A stretch of 32,525 bases of DNA from JAKQHY01 sp034429475 (lineage in GTDB: Bacteria > Chloroflexota > Anaerolineae > B4-G1 > SLSP01), in NCBI GenBank assembly GCA_034429475.1, contig DAOUGD010000104.1, forward strand, positions 1 to 32,525, given 5' to 3'. A program made the position numbers and the translations under genes. Within the stretch, counting starts at the first letter, position 1; each line of letters starts with the position of its first letter. Shown in pieces: positions 23,461-31,694 of the stretch. The notes beneath the pieces were generated by a model that had not been told where the DNA came from, did no database searches, and worked only from the letters and a program-made list of their open reading frames with translations.

Positions 23461-23614
23461 TGAGGAGTTGCGAGTTAGGAGTTAGGAATTGCGAGTTAGG
23501 CATTGCGAGTTAGGAGTTAGGAATTGCAAGTTAGGAATTGCGAGTGAGGCATTGCGAGTAGCCTTCTTTCTCACTCCTCACTCCTAACTCCTCACTCCTA
23601 ACTCCTCACTCGCC
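23461..23614. repeat. heptamer array A5, the longest, between OmpR-type and pseudo-receiver genes
   Basis: About thirteen units of the GTTGCGA / GTTAGGA / ATTGCGA / GTTAGGC family are followed by ACTCCTC and ACTCCTA units alternating up to the stop codon of the response regulator gene. Arms have opposite polarity and can fold back. This array parts the OmpR-HK genes from the Che-Rsb run. Confidence 0.88.
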
Positions 23615-24316
23615 TCACGCCGCATCCGACAAGGTGTACCCAATCCCCCGCAGGGTATGGATGTAGCGCGGCTGGCCGGGGTCGCTCTCGATCTTCTGGC
23701 GCAGGCGGTGAATGGCCTGGCGCAGGAGGCGCTGCTCCCCTTCATAGCCGGCGCCCCAGACTTTCTCCAACAAATATTCCGGCACGAGCACGCGCCCCGG
23801 CTGTTTGACCAGTTCTTGTAGCAGGCGGAACTCCACCGGCGTGAGATTGATCTCTGTATCGCGCACAAACACCCGCTGCCGAACCAGGTCCACTTGCAAG
23901 GCGCCTGTGCGAAATACCGCGGTCCCGTGGGGGCGCTCCGACTGTTCCCGGCGGCGGACGGCGGCGCGCACGCGGGCCAGCAACTCTTCCGCGCCGAAGG
24001 GTTTGGTCACGTAATCGTCGGCGCCGGCATCCAGCCCCTTGACTTTGTCCACTTCTTCGGCCAACGCCGTGAGCATGATGACCGGCACCGTGGAAAATTC
24101 CCGGATTTGCCGGCAGACCTCGTAGCCGTTCATCCCCGGCATCCGCACGTCCAGCATAATCACGTCCGGGTCATCGTTGACCGCGCGTCCGATGGCGGTC
24201 TCCCCATCCTGCGCGACCACGACCTCGTAGCCGCGCGCTTCCAGGTTCATTTTGATCGCCCAGACATAACGCGGCTCGTCATCCACCACCAACACTCGCG
24301 GCTTACGCTTGTTCAT
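23615..24316 (-). CDS. OmpR/PhoB-family DNA-binding response regulator
   Basis: The 233-residue protein has a receiver (6-118) with Asp12/Asp13, Asp56 in MLDVRMPGMNG, Thr83 and Lys105, followed by a winged helix (135-230) with INLTPVEFRLLQELV, the recognition part RLLRQAIHRLRQKIE and YIHTLRGIGYTL. It should bind direct-repeat promoters when phosphorylated. I choose ATG at 24316 because GGAGG lies six bases upstream. The kinase gene lies 101 bases upstream on the same strand, so the two form a two-component pair. Target genes unknown; the Che-Rsb run starts 306 bases further on and is one candidate. Confidence 0.94.
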   Translation of the reverse strand: MNKRKPRVLVVDDEPRYVWAIKMNLEARGYEVVVAQDGETAIGRAVNDDPDVIMLDVRMPGMNGYEVCRQIREFSTVPVIMLTALAEEVDKVKGLDAGADDYVTKPFGAEELLARVRAAVRRREQSERPHGTAVFRTGALQVDLVRQRVFVRDTEINLTPVEFRLLQELVKQPGRVLVPEYLLEKVWGAGYEGEQRLLRQAIHRLRQKIESDPGQPRYIHTLRGIGYTLSDAA

Positions 24317-24337
24317 ACAATGCCTCCACAAACGTCT

Positions 24338-24404
24338 CAACGGATTGAACGGATTCAACGGAAAAAACCATCGTCAAAATCTGCTTAATCTGCTCAATCT
24401 GCTG
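24338..24404. repeat. short direct repeats between kinase and regulator genes
   Basis: CAACGGATT / GAACGGATT copies (24338-24361) and three 9-base units AATCTGCTT, AATCTGCTC, AATCTGCTG (24378-24404) lie in the 101-base gap between the histidine kinase and its regulator. No fold with a U-tract is seen. Confidence 0.65.
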
Positions 24405-24417
24405 ACCAAAATCACAA

Positions 24418-26706
24418 TCACAACTCGTCCGTCTCGGCCATTGGCAGCGTGAAGTAGAAGTGGGTACCCACTCCCGGCGTACTCTCGGCCCAGATGCGCC
24501 CGCCGTGCGCCTCCACAATCCCCTTGCAGACCGCCAGTCCCAACCCCACGCCGCCGATGGCGCGCGTCGTCTCGTCCTCGACCCGGTAGAACCGGTCAAA
24601 GATGCGTTCCAAATCCTCCGGCTGCATCCCGAGGCCCTCGTCGCTGACGCGCACCAATGCCTGCCACTTATCCCCGCGCCCCTGGATGGTGATGGCGCCG
24701 CCGTTGGGCGAATATTTGAGGGCGTTGTTCAACAGATTGCGCAGCACTTGTTCAATGCGCTTGGCGTCTATCGGCACAACCAGGGGATTTGGGGGAAAGT
24801 CCAAGACGAAATGGTGACGTTTATCCGGCAACAGCGCCTCACTCCTATCAATCTCCATCTGCATAGCTTCCGTCACCTTTTGTACCAACTCCCCCAAATC
24901 GGTGGGATGCTGGTCCAGCCGCAGCCGGCCGCTTTCCAGAGTGGAAAGGCCCAGCAGGTTGTCCACGATGAGCTTCAACTTGTCGGTCTCTTCGTCAATC
25001 CCCCGCAGGAACTGCTGGCGCGTTGTCGCGTCAAATTCCACGTCCTCTGCCAGCAGTGAGGTGCAGAAAACCTTGATCAACCCTAGCGGCGTCCGCAGTT
25101 CGTGCGAAGCGTTGGCAATCAGCTCGGAGCGCAACCGGTTCAATTCGCGCAAGATTTCCATCTGGGCGACTTCCTCGGCGCGGCGCGTATTTTCGACGAC
25201 GACGCCGATCTGGTTCGCAATGGCGGTGAGGAGCTGTACCTCGTGGACGTTCAGTTGATCCAGGTTGTGGCTGTACACGCTGAACACGCCCAGCACCCGG
25301 TTGTGGGAGTTGATCGGCAGCCCGGCGTAGCCCCGCAACTCGTCCCCGCCTTTGCTGCCGACGTCCGTTGGCGTGCGCTCCTGGACAATGGATTTATCCC
25401 ACTTGGCGGCCTGCCCAATCGGCCCTTGCCCCAGGTTGATGGTTTTGACTTCGGCGCGTAGGGCGGCCGGCAATCCGTGCTGCGCGGCCAGATTCAGTGT
25501 GCCCTTGCTGATGTCCAACAGATGAATCGCTCCCGCCGGCATGTTGGTGACTTCCAACGCCTTGTCCAAAATCACCCGGAACGCTTTATCCAGCCCCATC
25601 GGCTGTCCAATCGCGGTGGCGATGGCGTTCAACGTCGCCAGGTCCTTGTTGCGGCGGAGGAGCGCCGCCTCCCCTTCTTTGCGTGCGGTAATGTCGGTGA
25701 AGACGGCGAGGATGCCCGCGAAGTGGGCTTCTTCCTGATTCGGCGCCGGCGACCAGAGCAGCCGCCCGCTGACGAACACCGGGATGCGCCGTCCGTCGGC
25801 TGCAACCAGTTCGGTTTCGTAGTGCGTCGCAGGGTTCTCCGGCGGTTCCCCGACCCATTCGTGGAGCGGCATCAGACTTTCGGCGACCGGCAGTCCTGTC
25901 CAATGTTGACCGAACAGGTCGGCAGCCGGAATGTCCAACAGATCGGTCATTTTGGTATTGGCGAAGGTGATGTACCCGGCCGCGTTCTCCAACAACACGC
26001 CTTCTTCAATGCTTTGCACAATCTCCTCGTTGAAGTCGCGCAGGCGCTTGGCTTCGGCATACAGGCGGGCGTTCTCCATAGCGATGGCGGCAAAGGCGGC
26101 GAGTGGCTCCACCAGCGTCAGATCGTCCGCTGTAAACCGGTTCATCCGCGTATCCACTACCTCCAGAACGCCGATGACGGTATTCTTCACCTGCAACGGC
26201 GCGCTGAGGATGGAACGTATCGGAATACCGGTGCGCTGATCCACCTCCTGGAAGTGCCGGCCATCGGCCTGCACGTCCGGCACAATCAGAGGTTGGCCGT
26301 TCTGCGCCACCCACCCAACGATGCCCTGCCCCGGCGCCAGCCGCCAGTTGCGCACCACATCCTGCTGCGCGCCGGCGACTTCGCGGCACACCAGCCAACG
26401 GGTAGCGTATCGCGGGCCTTCCCCTGGCGCCGGCTCCAACAGCCAGACCGACGCGCCCACCACATCCAACAGGCGGATCACCTCATCCAGTGCGGTAGCG
26501 AGCACCGCATTGAGATCGAGGCTGGACGTCATCATCTGGCCGGCTTTGTTCAGCATCGCCAATTCCTGCGCGCGCCGCGCCAGGTCGTGGTTGAGCCGCG
26601 AGATTTCCGCCGCCGCATTTTCCGGCTTGAGCCGGTTCATCGCCACTAAGGGAACTCTTTTTTGTGTATTCATAGGCATTTTTCCAATGATTAAGTTCAA
26701 AATCAT
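24418..26706 (-). CDS. GAF-PAS-GAF sensor histidine kinase
   Basis: The 762-residue kinase has a coiled N-terminus (25-55), GAF (50-212), PAS (222-342), a second GAF (350-508) and HisKA (520-590) with His535 in IANASHELRTPLGLIK. The HATPase has NLLNNALKYSPNGG, a DEGLGM-type loop and GGVGLGL. No membrane segment is seen, so it senses inside the cell. It is partner to the OmpR-type regulator downstream. CGAGGTAAG lies before the first ATG; ATGs nine and eleven codons later are alternatives with weaker sites. The GAF2 domain has no visible Cys-rich haem or bilin site, so the ligand is open. Confidence 0.93.
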   Translation of the reverse strand: MILNLIIGKMPMNTQKRVPLVAMNRLKPENAAAEISRLNHDLARRAQELAMLNKAGQMMTSSLDLNAVLATALDEVIRLLDVVGASVWLLEPAPGEGPRYATRWLVCREVAGAQQDVVRNWRLAPGQGIVGWVAQNGQPLIVPDVQADGRHFQEVDQRTGIPIRSILSAPLQVKNTVIGVLEVVDTRMNRFTADDLTLVEPLAAFAAIAMENARLYAEAKRLRDFNEEIVQSIEEGVLLENAAGYITFANTKMTDLLDIPAADLFGQHWTGLPVAESLMPLHEWVGEPPENPATHYETELVAADGRRIPVFVSGRLLWSPAPNQEEAHFAGILAVFTDITARKEGEAALLRRNKDLATLNAIATAIGQPMGLDKAFRVILDKALEVTNMPAGAIHLLDISKGTLNLAAQHGLPAALRAEVKTINLGQGPIGQAAKWDKSIVQERTPTDVGSKGGDELRGYAGLPINSHNRVLGVFSVYSHNLDQLNVHEVQLLTAIANQIGVVVENTRRAEEVAQMEILRELNRLRSELIANASHELRTPLGLIKVFCTSLLAEDVEFDATTRQQFLRGIDEETDKLKLIVDNLLGLSTLESGRLRLDQHPTDLGELVQKVTEAMQMEIDRSEALLPDKRHHFVLDFPPNPLVVPIDAKRIEQVLRNLLNNALKYSPNGGAITIQGRGDKWQALVRVSDEGLGMQPEDLERIFDRFYRVEDETTRAIGGVGLGLAVCKGIVEAHGGRIWAESTPGVGTHFYFTLPMAETDEL

Positions 26707-26723
26707 CTTACCTCGGAAGGGCT

Positions 26724-26751
26724 TTGAGTTAGGTTACAGATAGATTAAGAT
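26724..26751 (+). promoter_or_regulatory. possible sigma-70-type promoter for rfbB
   Basis: TTGAGT (26724-26729), 16 bases, then TAAGAT (26746-26751). The same -10 sequence and spacing occur ahead of the NYN gene. The transcript leader would be about 140 bases long. A second TACAAT (26793-26798) has no good -35. Confidence 0.35.
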
Positions 26752-26820
26752 TGCCTGAAGCCTTAACCCCATACGTCCCGGCCTTTTTGTGTTACAATGA
26801 ACGGGGGAAAAAAAATCATT

Positions 26821-26882
26821 TCACCGCAGAACATGCGGAGTGCGCAGAGTATTTTCTCTGTGTTCTCTGTGTTTCTGTGGCT
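26821..26882. repeat. foldback repeat (CCGCAG...CTGTGG) ahead of rfbB
   Basis: CCGCAGAACATGCGG and GCGCAGAG form one side, and CTCTGTG repeated twice, ending CTGTGG, forms the other. It is a degenerate inverted repeat in the leader of the rfbB gene, just before its AAGGAGG. Confidence 0.5.
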
Positions 26883-26899
26883 ACTTAAGGAGGCTCACA

Positions 26900-27928
26900 A
26901 TGCAACGTTTGATGGTGACAGGAGGCGCGGGCTTCATCGGCTCGAATTTCACGCGCTATATGCTGGAGAAATACCCCGACTATTTCATCGTCGTCTACGA
27001 CAAGCTGACCTACGCCGGGCGGCGGGAGAATTTGCAGGACGTGGCGGAGCGCTTTGGCGACCGCTACGCCTTCATGCAAGGCGACATCTGTGACGCGAAA
27101 CAGGTGGAACAGACGATCACGGACTACAAGCTGGACACCATCGTCAACTTTGCCGCCGAGACGCACGTGGATCGTTCTTTGACAGAGCCGGGGTCTTTCA
27201 TTCAAACCGACGTGTACGGCACCTACGTCCTGCTCGAAGCAGCCAAAACGCACCAGTTGGAACGCTATCACCAGGTCAGCACCGATGAGGTTTACGGGCA
27301 GGTGTTGACGGGCCGCTCTGCGGAGACCGATCCCTACGAACCGCGTAGTCCCTACTCAGCCAGCAAGACCGCCGGCGACCTGATGACGCTGGCATACCAC
27401 GCCTCGTGGGGTCTGCCCGTCACGATCACGCGCGGCGCGAACAACGTCGGCCCGTACCAGTACCCGGAGAAAGTCGTGCCGCTGTTTGCCACCAACGCCA
27501 TAGACGACCAGCCGCTCCCCGTCTACGGCGACGGGCTACAGGTGCGCGACTATCAGTACGTGCTGGATCACTGCGAGGGCATTGACGTGGTGCTGCACCG
27601 GGGAAAACTGGGGGAAATCTACAACGTCGGCACCGGCTCCGAGATGACCAACATCGAGATGACGCGGGTCGTGTTGGAAACCCTGGGCAAGTCGGAGAGC
27701 CTCATCAAACACGTGGCCGACCGGCCCGGTCACGACCGCCGCTACGCGCTCGACGTGAGCAAACTGCGCGCCCTCGGCTGGAAATGTCACCACACCTGCG
27801 CCGAGGCCGTCGCCAAGACCGTGCGTTGGTACGCCGAAAACGAAGCGTGGTGGCGTCCCATCAAAAGCGGCGACCTGTACAAACAATACTACGAGCGGCA
27901 GTACGAGAAGCGGCTGAAAGCATCATGA
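26900..27928 (+). CDS. rfbB: dTDP-glucose 4,6-dehydratase
   Basis: RfbB/RmlB converts dTDP-glucose to dTDP-4-keto-6-deoxyglucose with bound NAD, the second step toward dTDP-rhamnose and related sugars. The 342-residue protein is an extended short-chain dehydrogenase with VTGGAGFIGSNF (6-17), NFAAETHVDRS (83-93), catalytic STDEVYG (127-133), Tyr152 and Lys156 in SPYSASK, and NNVGPYQYPEK (181-191). The start is the ATG at 26900, after AAGGAGG; an upstream in-frame ATG at 26840 lies in the repeat leader. No rmlA, rmlC, rmlD or glycosyltransferase gene is nearby, so it is a stand-alone copy, and UDP- or other dTDP-sugar relatives cannot be excluded. Confidence 0.93.
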   Translation: MQRLMVTGGAGFIGSNFTRYMLEKYPDYFIVVYDKLTYAGRRENLQDVAERFGDRYAFMQGDICDAKQVEQTITDYKLDTIVNFAAETHVDRSLTEPGSFIQTDVYGTYVLLEAAKTHQLERYHQVSTDEVYGQVLTGRSAETDPYEPRSPYSASKTAGDLMTLAYHASWGLPVTITRGANNVGPYQYPEKVVPLFATNAIDDQPLPVYGDGLQVRDYQYVLDHCEGIDVVLHRGKLGEIYNVGTGSEMTNIEMTRVVLETLGKSESLIKHVADRPGHDRRYALDVSKLRALGWKCHHTCAEAVAKTVRWYAENEAWWRPIKSGDLYKQYYERQYEKRLKAS

Positions 27929-27997
27929 AGCGAGAAAGCGGATCAGCGGAAAGGCGGATCGGCGAAAAAGCGAGTCAGCGCAACACCGTCAATCCCA

Positions 27998-28055
27998 TCC
28001 TAACTCTTAACTCCTAACTCCTAACTCTTAACTCCTAACTCCTAACTCCTAACTC
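27998..28055. repeat. heptamer array A6 directly before the TtcA-like gene
   Basis: About eight units of CTAACTC / TTAACTC run to three bases before the ATG at 28058. Only one polarity is present. GAAAAAGCGAGTCAGCG lies just upstream and contains a GAGT of opposite polarity. Confidence 0.85.
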
Positions 28056-28057
28056 GT

Positions 28058-28747
28058 ATGCCATCTCACCTGCACTCGCTGCTCAATCGCGCCATCCGCG
28101 ATTTCGACCTCATCACGGACGGCGACCGCATCGCCGTGGGGGTGTCCGGCGGGAAGGACAGCCGCGTATTGCTGGACTTGCTGATGCATGGGGTGGACGT
28201 CCCCGGCAGGTACGAAGTTGTCGCCGTCCACATTGACGGCGCGGGCGTCGGACTGCCGGCTCTTGTCCCCACCCTGGAGCCGTGGCTGCAAAGCCTGGGC
28301 GTACCTTACCACATCGCGCCGCTGGCAGTCCCGCCGGGCGAGGCGCTGCCGATGGCCTGCTTCCGCTGTTCGTTTAACCGCCGCAAGGCGCTGTTTTTCG
28401 CCGCCGACGCGCTGGGGTGTAACAAAGTCGCCTACGGCCACCACGCCGACGATGCCGCCGTGACCACCCTGATGAGCCTGCTTTACAAAGGTCGCCTGGA
28501 ATCGCTGCCGCCGCGCCGCAGCTTCTTTGAGGGACGCTTCACCCTCATCCGCCCGCTGATCTACGCACCGGCAGCCGACATCGCCCGCTACGCCCGCGCG
28601 CAGGATTGGACGTTTCCGCCGGAGCTGGAATGTCCGCGCCGCGACGACACCCGCCGCGTCCGCCTCGCCCGCTTCCTCGCCACCTCCAGCAAAAAAGAAC
28701 AAACCCAATTCCGCGCCAATCTGTGGCGGATAAGTGGAAATGAATGA
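28058..28747 (+). CDS. TtcA-like PP-loop ATPase, probable tRNA 2-thiolation enzyme
   Basis: TtcA thiolates cytidine 32 of tRNA with ATP and an iron-sulfur cluster. The 229-residue protein has the PP-loop SGGKDS (30-35), Cys101 and Cys104 in ACFRCSFNRRK (the TtcA CxxC place), VAYGHHADD (124-132) with a following LLYKGRLESLPP, and a third Cys192 in LECPRRDD, which fits a third cluster ligand. TilS and other PP-loop enzymes are alternatives, but the CxxC and the GHHADD block favour TtcA. It is shorter than E. coli TtcA (311). The ATG directly follows a heptamer array and no SD is seen, so leaderless or SD-independent start is possible. KptA follows, making a tRNA-related pair. Confidence 0.82.
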   Translation: MPSHLHSLLNRAIRDFDLITDGDRIAVGVSGGKDSRVLLDLLMHGVDVPGRYEVVAVHIDGAGVGLPALVPTLEPWLQSLGVPYHIAPLAVPPGEALPMACFRCSFNRRKALFFAADALGCNKVAYGHHADDAAVTTLMSLLYKGRLESLPPRRSFFEGRFTLIRPLIYAPAADIARYARAQDWTFPPELECPRRDDTRRVRLARFLATSSKKEQTQFRANLWRISGNE

Positions 28748-28862
28748 TTGGAAATCGGTAATCGGTGATCAGTAATCGGTAATCGGTATCAGTAACCAGC
28801 AACCAATTTCCAGTTACTGATTTCCAGTTTCCGATTACCAATTTCCAGTTTCCAGTTCCCAG
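28748..28862. repeat. heptamer array A7 (ATCGGTA / ATTTCCA foldback) between TtcA-like and kptA
   Basis: The first arm has ATCGGTA, ATCGGTG, ATCAGTA, ATCGGTA, ATCGGTA. The second arm has ATTTCCA, GTTACTG, ATTTCCA, GTTTCCG, ATTACCA, ATTTCCA, GTTTCCA, GTTCCCA. TTTCCGATTACC in the second arm pairs with GGTAATCGG-type units of the first. The unit sequence differs from arrays A1-A6 but the 7-base period is the same. Confidence 0.82.
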
Positions 28863-28873
28863 AGGACACACCC

Positions 28874-29437
28874 ATGAACACTCCCCAACTCCAAAAACTG
28901 AGCAAATTCCTCTCGCTGCTGCTGCGCCACCGGCCGGAGAAATTTCCGCTGGCGCTGGATGCGGCGGGATATGCCCGCGTGGCGGACATCATGCGCATCC
29001 TCAAGGGTCTGCCCAACTTCCGCTGGGCCACCCGCGCGGACGTGGACGCCGTGCTGACCCTGCCGGGCCGCCAACGCTTTGAAATCGTCATTCGGCCCGA
29101 TGGCGATTACATCCGCGCCCTGTACGGCCACACCGCCCTGCGCCCCGAATACGAGGCCGTCACGCCGCCGGACGTGCTCTATCACGGCACCACGCCGGAA
29201 GCGTTGGAAACTATTTTCCAGGAAGGCCTGAAGCCGATGGCGCGGCAGTACGTCCACCTGGCGGAAGACGAAGCCACCGCCCGCAGCATCGCCCTGCGCC
29301 ACACCCCCGAACCGGTCATCCTCACCGTGGACGCCGCCGCCGCCCACGCCAATGGGATTGCCTTTTACCACCCCACGCCACTCATCTACCTGGTTGAGAC
29401 GATGCCCCCCGCTTACCTCAAACGGCCCAAAATTTAG
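28874..29437 (+). CDS. kptA: RNA 2'-phosphotransferase, Tpt1/KptA family
   Basis: KptA moves a 2'-phosphate from an RNA splice junction to NAD, giving ADP-ribose-1'',2''-cyclic phosphate. The 187-residue protein, normal length, has LSLLLRHRPEKF with Arg18/His19, IRPDGDYIRALYGHT with Arg81 and His86, VLYHGTT (101-107) and RQYVHLA (124-130) with Arg124 and His128, covering the conserved Arg-His-Arg-Arg set. The family's IRAxQGHS motif reads IRALYGHT. Bacteria lack the eukaryotic tRNA splicing that makes 2'-phosphates, so its natural substrate is open, perhaps damaged or modified RNA. Its stop codon lies in the left arm of a 20-bp inverted repeat. Confidence 0.93.
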   Translation: MNTPQLQKLSKFLSLLLRHRPEKFPLALDAAGYARVADIMRILKGLPNFRWATRADVDAVLTLPGRQRFEIVIRPDGDYIRALYGHTALRPEYEAVTPPDVLYHGTTPEALETIFQEGLKPMARQYVHLAEDEATARSIALRHTPEPVILTVDAAAAHANGIAFYHPTPLIYLVETMPPAYLKRPKI

Positions 29438-29512
29438 GACGCAGATTCACGCGGATAAACGCAGATTTTTTCTTTATTATCTGCGAAAATCTGCGTGAAT
29501 CTGCGTCCTAAA
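29433..29512. repeat. 20-bp perfect inverted repeat at the kptA 3' end
   Basis: Arms 29433-29452 and 29493-29512 are perfect reverse complements around a 40-base A/T-rich loop. The kptA stop codon (29435-29437) is in the left arm. GCAGATT-type repeats occur again in the loop. A second weaker hairpin (about 29518-29560, GCGCAAAG against CTTTGCG) follows, before the convergent FtcD end. Together they could end transcripts from both sides, though no long U-tract is present. Confidence 0.8.
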
Positions 29513-29575
29513 CAAAAGCGCAAAGATGCGAAGTTTCCCTTCGCGCCTTTGCGCCTTTGCGTGAAACAAGATTCT

Positions 29576-31090
29576 CTACAACCCCGCCCGCTGCTCCGCA
29601 GTTGTCTGAATTTGCGCGATCAACGTTTGCGCGCGCGTCAGGATTTGCGTCACCTCCGCCAGCCACGCGGCTTTTTGCGCGGCGTCCTCCAGCGACGCCG
29701 CGTTGACCCGCACGTTGAGCGCAGCCCCCTGCATCGCCGCCAGCGCCAGCCAGCCGGCAGTCGCCGCGTCCGTCACGGCATTGACGTTGCCCTTGCGCGC
29801 GACTTCGTCGGCCAGCTCCATCACGCGCAAGGCGTCGCGGGCGGTCGCCAGCGGGACTTCTGCCGCCGTCACCGTCGCGGCTTGCACCGCCGCCGCGCGC
29901 GCCGCCTGTTCTTCCGGCGTTTCCTTCGGAAGCTTGTTCGCTGCCATCACCGCGTCGAACGCGGCGGCATCCTCGTTGATGCGCGCCGCCAGTGTTGCCC
30001 GGAGTCGCTCGGCGTCCAAGATGATCGCGCCGACTTCGTCCTTCACATCAGCATACTTCTTCTTGCCCACCGTCAGCCGTCCGACCATCGTGGTCAGGGC
30101 GGCGGCCAGCGCGCCTGCCAGCGCCGCCACCGACCCGCCGCCCGGCGTCGGGGTGTTGGCCGCCACCGCGTCCAGGAAGCCCAACGGCGCGCCTTCGTCC
30201 TGCGCGGCCAGCTTGTTCTCCAGGATTTGCTCACCGTCGAAGTCGTCCAGTTGCAAGTACCACTGCGCGGCATCGAGGAGCACCTGCTGCGGCGTCAACC
30301 CCACGATTTCGGTGTGTGTCACCCGCGCGCCGTACCGCGCTGCCTCGCTGCGGACGGTTTCCAGCACGCGATGCAGCGGCGTGCTGCTAAAGTTCGTCAT
30401 GTTCATCGAAACCTGCGCCTGCCCGGCCACCAAAATGCCCATCGCCTTCACATACCGGTAGCCGCCGCTGGATTGGCGCACCGCCTGCGCAATGGCCTGC
30501 GCAATACGCACGTCGGCGGTGTTGAGGTAGGCATTGAAGGCCACCAGGTAGGGCCGCGCCCCGATGATGGTGGCCCCCGCCTTGCCGAGCGTTTTCGGGC
30601 CAAAGTCGGGATCGCGCGCCGGGTTGACGCCGATTTCCTTCTTGAGCAGTTCATATTCCCCGCGCCGCACATCCTCCAGATTCGTGCGCTCCGGGCGCAG
30701 CGCGGCCCGTTCGTACAGGTAGACCGGGATTCCCAGTTCTTCCCCGACGCGCCGGCCCAGGTCTTGGGCCAGGGTGATGCAGTCGCTCATCAAGACGCCG
30801 CTGATCGGCACAAACGGCACCACGTCCGTCGCGCCGAGGCGGGGATGTTCGCCGCGATGCTGATCCATGTCAATCAGGCCAGCCGCCGTCTTGATTCCCT
30901 GGAAGGCTGCTTCCTGCACAGCGACGGGCGCGCCCACCAGCGTCACCACCGTGCGGTTGTGATCCACGTCCGACTCGTAGCCCAGGAGCTGCACGCCCGG
31001 CACGGCACGCATTGCCGCCACAATCGCCTCGATCACCGCGCGGTCGCGGCCCTCACTGAAATTGGGGACGCACTCAACGAGCGGCTTCAT
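29576..31090 (-). CDS. ftcD: glutamate formimidoyltransferase / formimidoyl-THF cyclodeaminase fusion
   Basis: The 504-residue protein joins two steps of histidine breakdown. The N-terminal part (1-300) transfers the formimidoyl group from formimidoyl-glutamate to tetrahydrofolate: VECVPNFSEGRD (5-16), the catalytic His82 in HRGEHPRLGATDVVPF and FNAYLNT. The C-terminal part (about 305-495) is the cyclodeaminase: TPTPGGGSVAALAGAL, MVGRLTVGKKKY and a helical bundle. The fused form is known from animals and from some bacteria. Length is close to the usual 540. No hut gene is nearby, so a role in folate C1 supply is as likely as histidine use. Its ATG overlaps the upstream stop by one base (TAATG). 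Confidence 0.95.
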   Translation of the reverse strand: MKPLVECVPNFSEGRDRAVIEAIVAAMRAVPGVQLLGYESDVDHNRTVVTLVGAPVAVQEAAFQGIKTAAGLIDMDQHRGEHPRLGATDVVPFVPISGVLMSDCITLAQDLGRRVGEELGIPVYLYERAALRPERTNLEDVRRGEYELLKKEIGVNPARDPDFGPKTLGKAGATIIGARPYLVAFNAYLNTADVRIAQAIAQAVRQSSGGYRYVKAMGILVAGQAQVSMNMTNFSSTPLHRVLETVRSEAARYGARVTHTEIVGLTPQQVLLDAAQWYLQLDDFDGEQILENKLAAQDEGAPLGFLDAVAANTPTPGGGSVAALAGALAAALTTMVGRLTVGKKKYADVKDEVGAIILDAERLRATLAARINEDAAAFDAVMAANKLPKETPEEQAARAAAVQAATVTAAEVPLATARDALRVMELADEVARKGNVNAVTDAATAGWLALAAMQGAALNVRVNAASLEDAAQKAAWLAEVTQILTRAQTLIAQIQTTAEQRAGL

Positions 31091-31512
31091 TAGTCGTCAC
31101 CCCAATCGTCCGAAGTCTCCGGTACCCGCGCTTCGACGTCAATGACATCGTCCGGCGGCGTCCAGTTGGACGGCATCTGCGGCGTGGGTGGAGTGCCGCC
31201 TTTGTGCTCGTCCACCAGCTCCGGCGGGCACATATCAATGAACAACCGCAACCCGATCAAGAAGACGGCTAGATCGTCCAACTGCCCAAATCCCAGCGCC
31301 AGGTCCGGGAACAAGTCAATGGGCGATAGGATATACGCCGTCGTCAACACCGGGATGATTTTTGTGAACACCGACACCCGCCCATCCAGCAACAACCGCC
31401 AACCCAGACGGAACTGTCCAAAAAATTCCTCAAACCAACCGAAGAATTTATTGGGGTCCGCCTTTTGCAAGGACGCTGAAGGCTTTTCCGACTTATTGAT
31501 AGGTTCAGACAT
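31090..31512 (-). CDS. DUF1232 (YkvA-like) protein
   Basis: The 140-residue protein contains the DUF1232 mark YILSPIDLFPD in a hydrophobic segment (about 55-85), followed by GFGQLDDLAVFLIGLRLFI. This gives one or two membrane-associated helices. The N-terminal 30 residues are polar; the C-terminal 30 are acidic (VIDVEARVPETSDDWGDD). I choose ATG at 31512 because AGGAGG lies six bases upstream; a GTG two codons earlier overlaps the site. The family function is unknown. It is transcribed with ftcD (1-base overlap), with no evident functional link. Confidence 0.88.
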   Translation of the reverse strand: MSEPINKSEKPSASLQKADPNKFFGWFEEFFGQFRLGWRLLLDGRVSVFTKIIPVLTTAYILSPIDLFPDLALGFGQLDDLAVFLIGLRLFIDMCPPELVDEHKGGTPPTPQMPSNWTPPDDVIDVEARVPETSDDWGDD

Positions 31513-31660
31513 AAACACCTCCTTACCTTACTTCATAACCTCTGCAAATTCAGATACATGAAACGGGGCACTCCATAGTGAAAGCCTCACGTTTCACATT
31601 TTACGTTTCATATTGGGGATTATAGCCCCACGCTCCACCCCTGACAACCGCCTTTTCTCA

Positions 31661-31688
31661 TTGACATTCCTGCCATCCCGCTTAAGAT
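31661..31688 (+). promoter_or_regulatory. sigma-70-type promoter for the NYN gene
   Basis: A perfect TTGACA (31661-31666), 16 bases, then TAAGAT (31683-31688; four of six to TATAAT). The expected start of transcription, near 31695, coincides with the beginning of the foldback at 31695-31760, which would be the mRNA leader. Confidence 0.5.
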
Positions 31689-31694
31689 AACTCA

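Noticed and set aside
26793..26798. TACAAT as -10 of the rfbB promoter
   Set aside because: No -35-like hexamer occurs at 16-18 bases upstream; TTGAGT-N16-TAAGAT at 26724-26751 is somewhat better.
29495..31093. 532-codon open frame on the plus strand opposite ftcD
   Set aside because: It covers the ftcD gene exactly in antisense, is Arg/His-rich with no recognisable domain, and begins in the intergenic inverted repeat.
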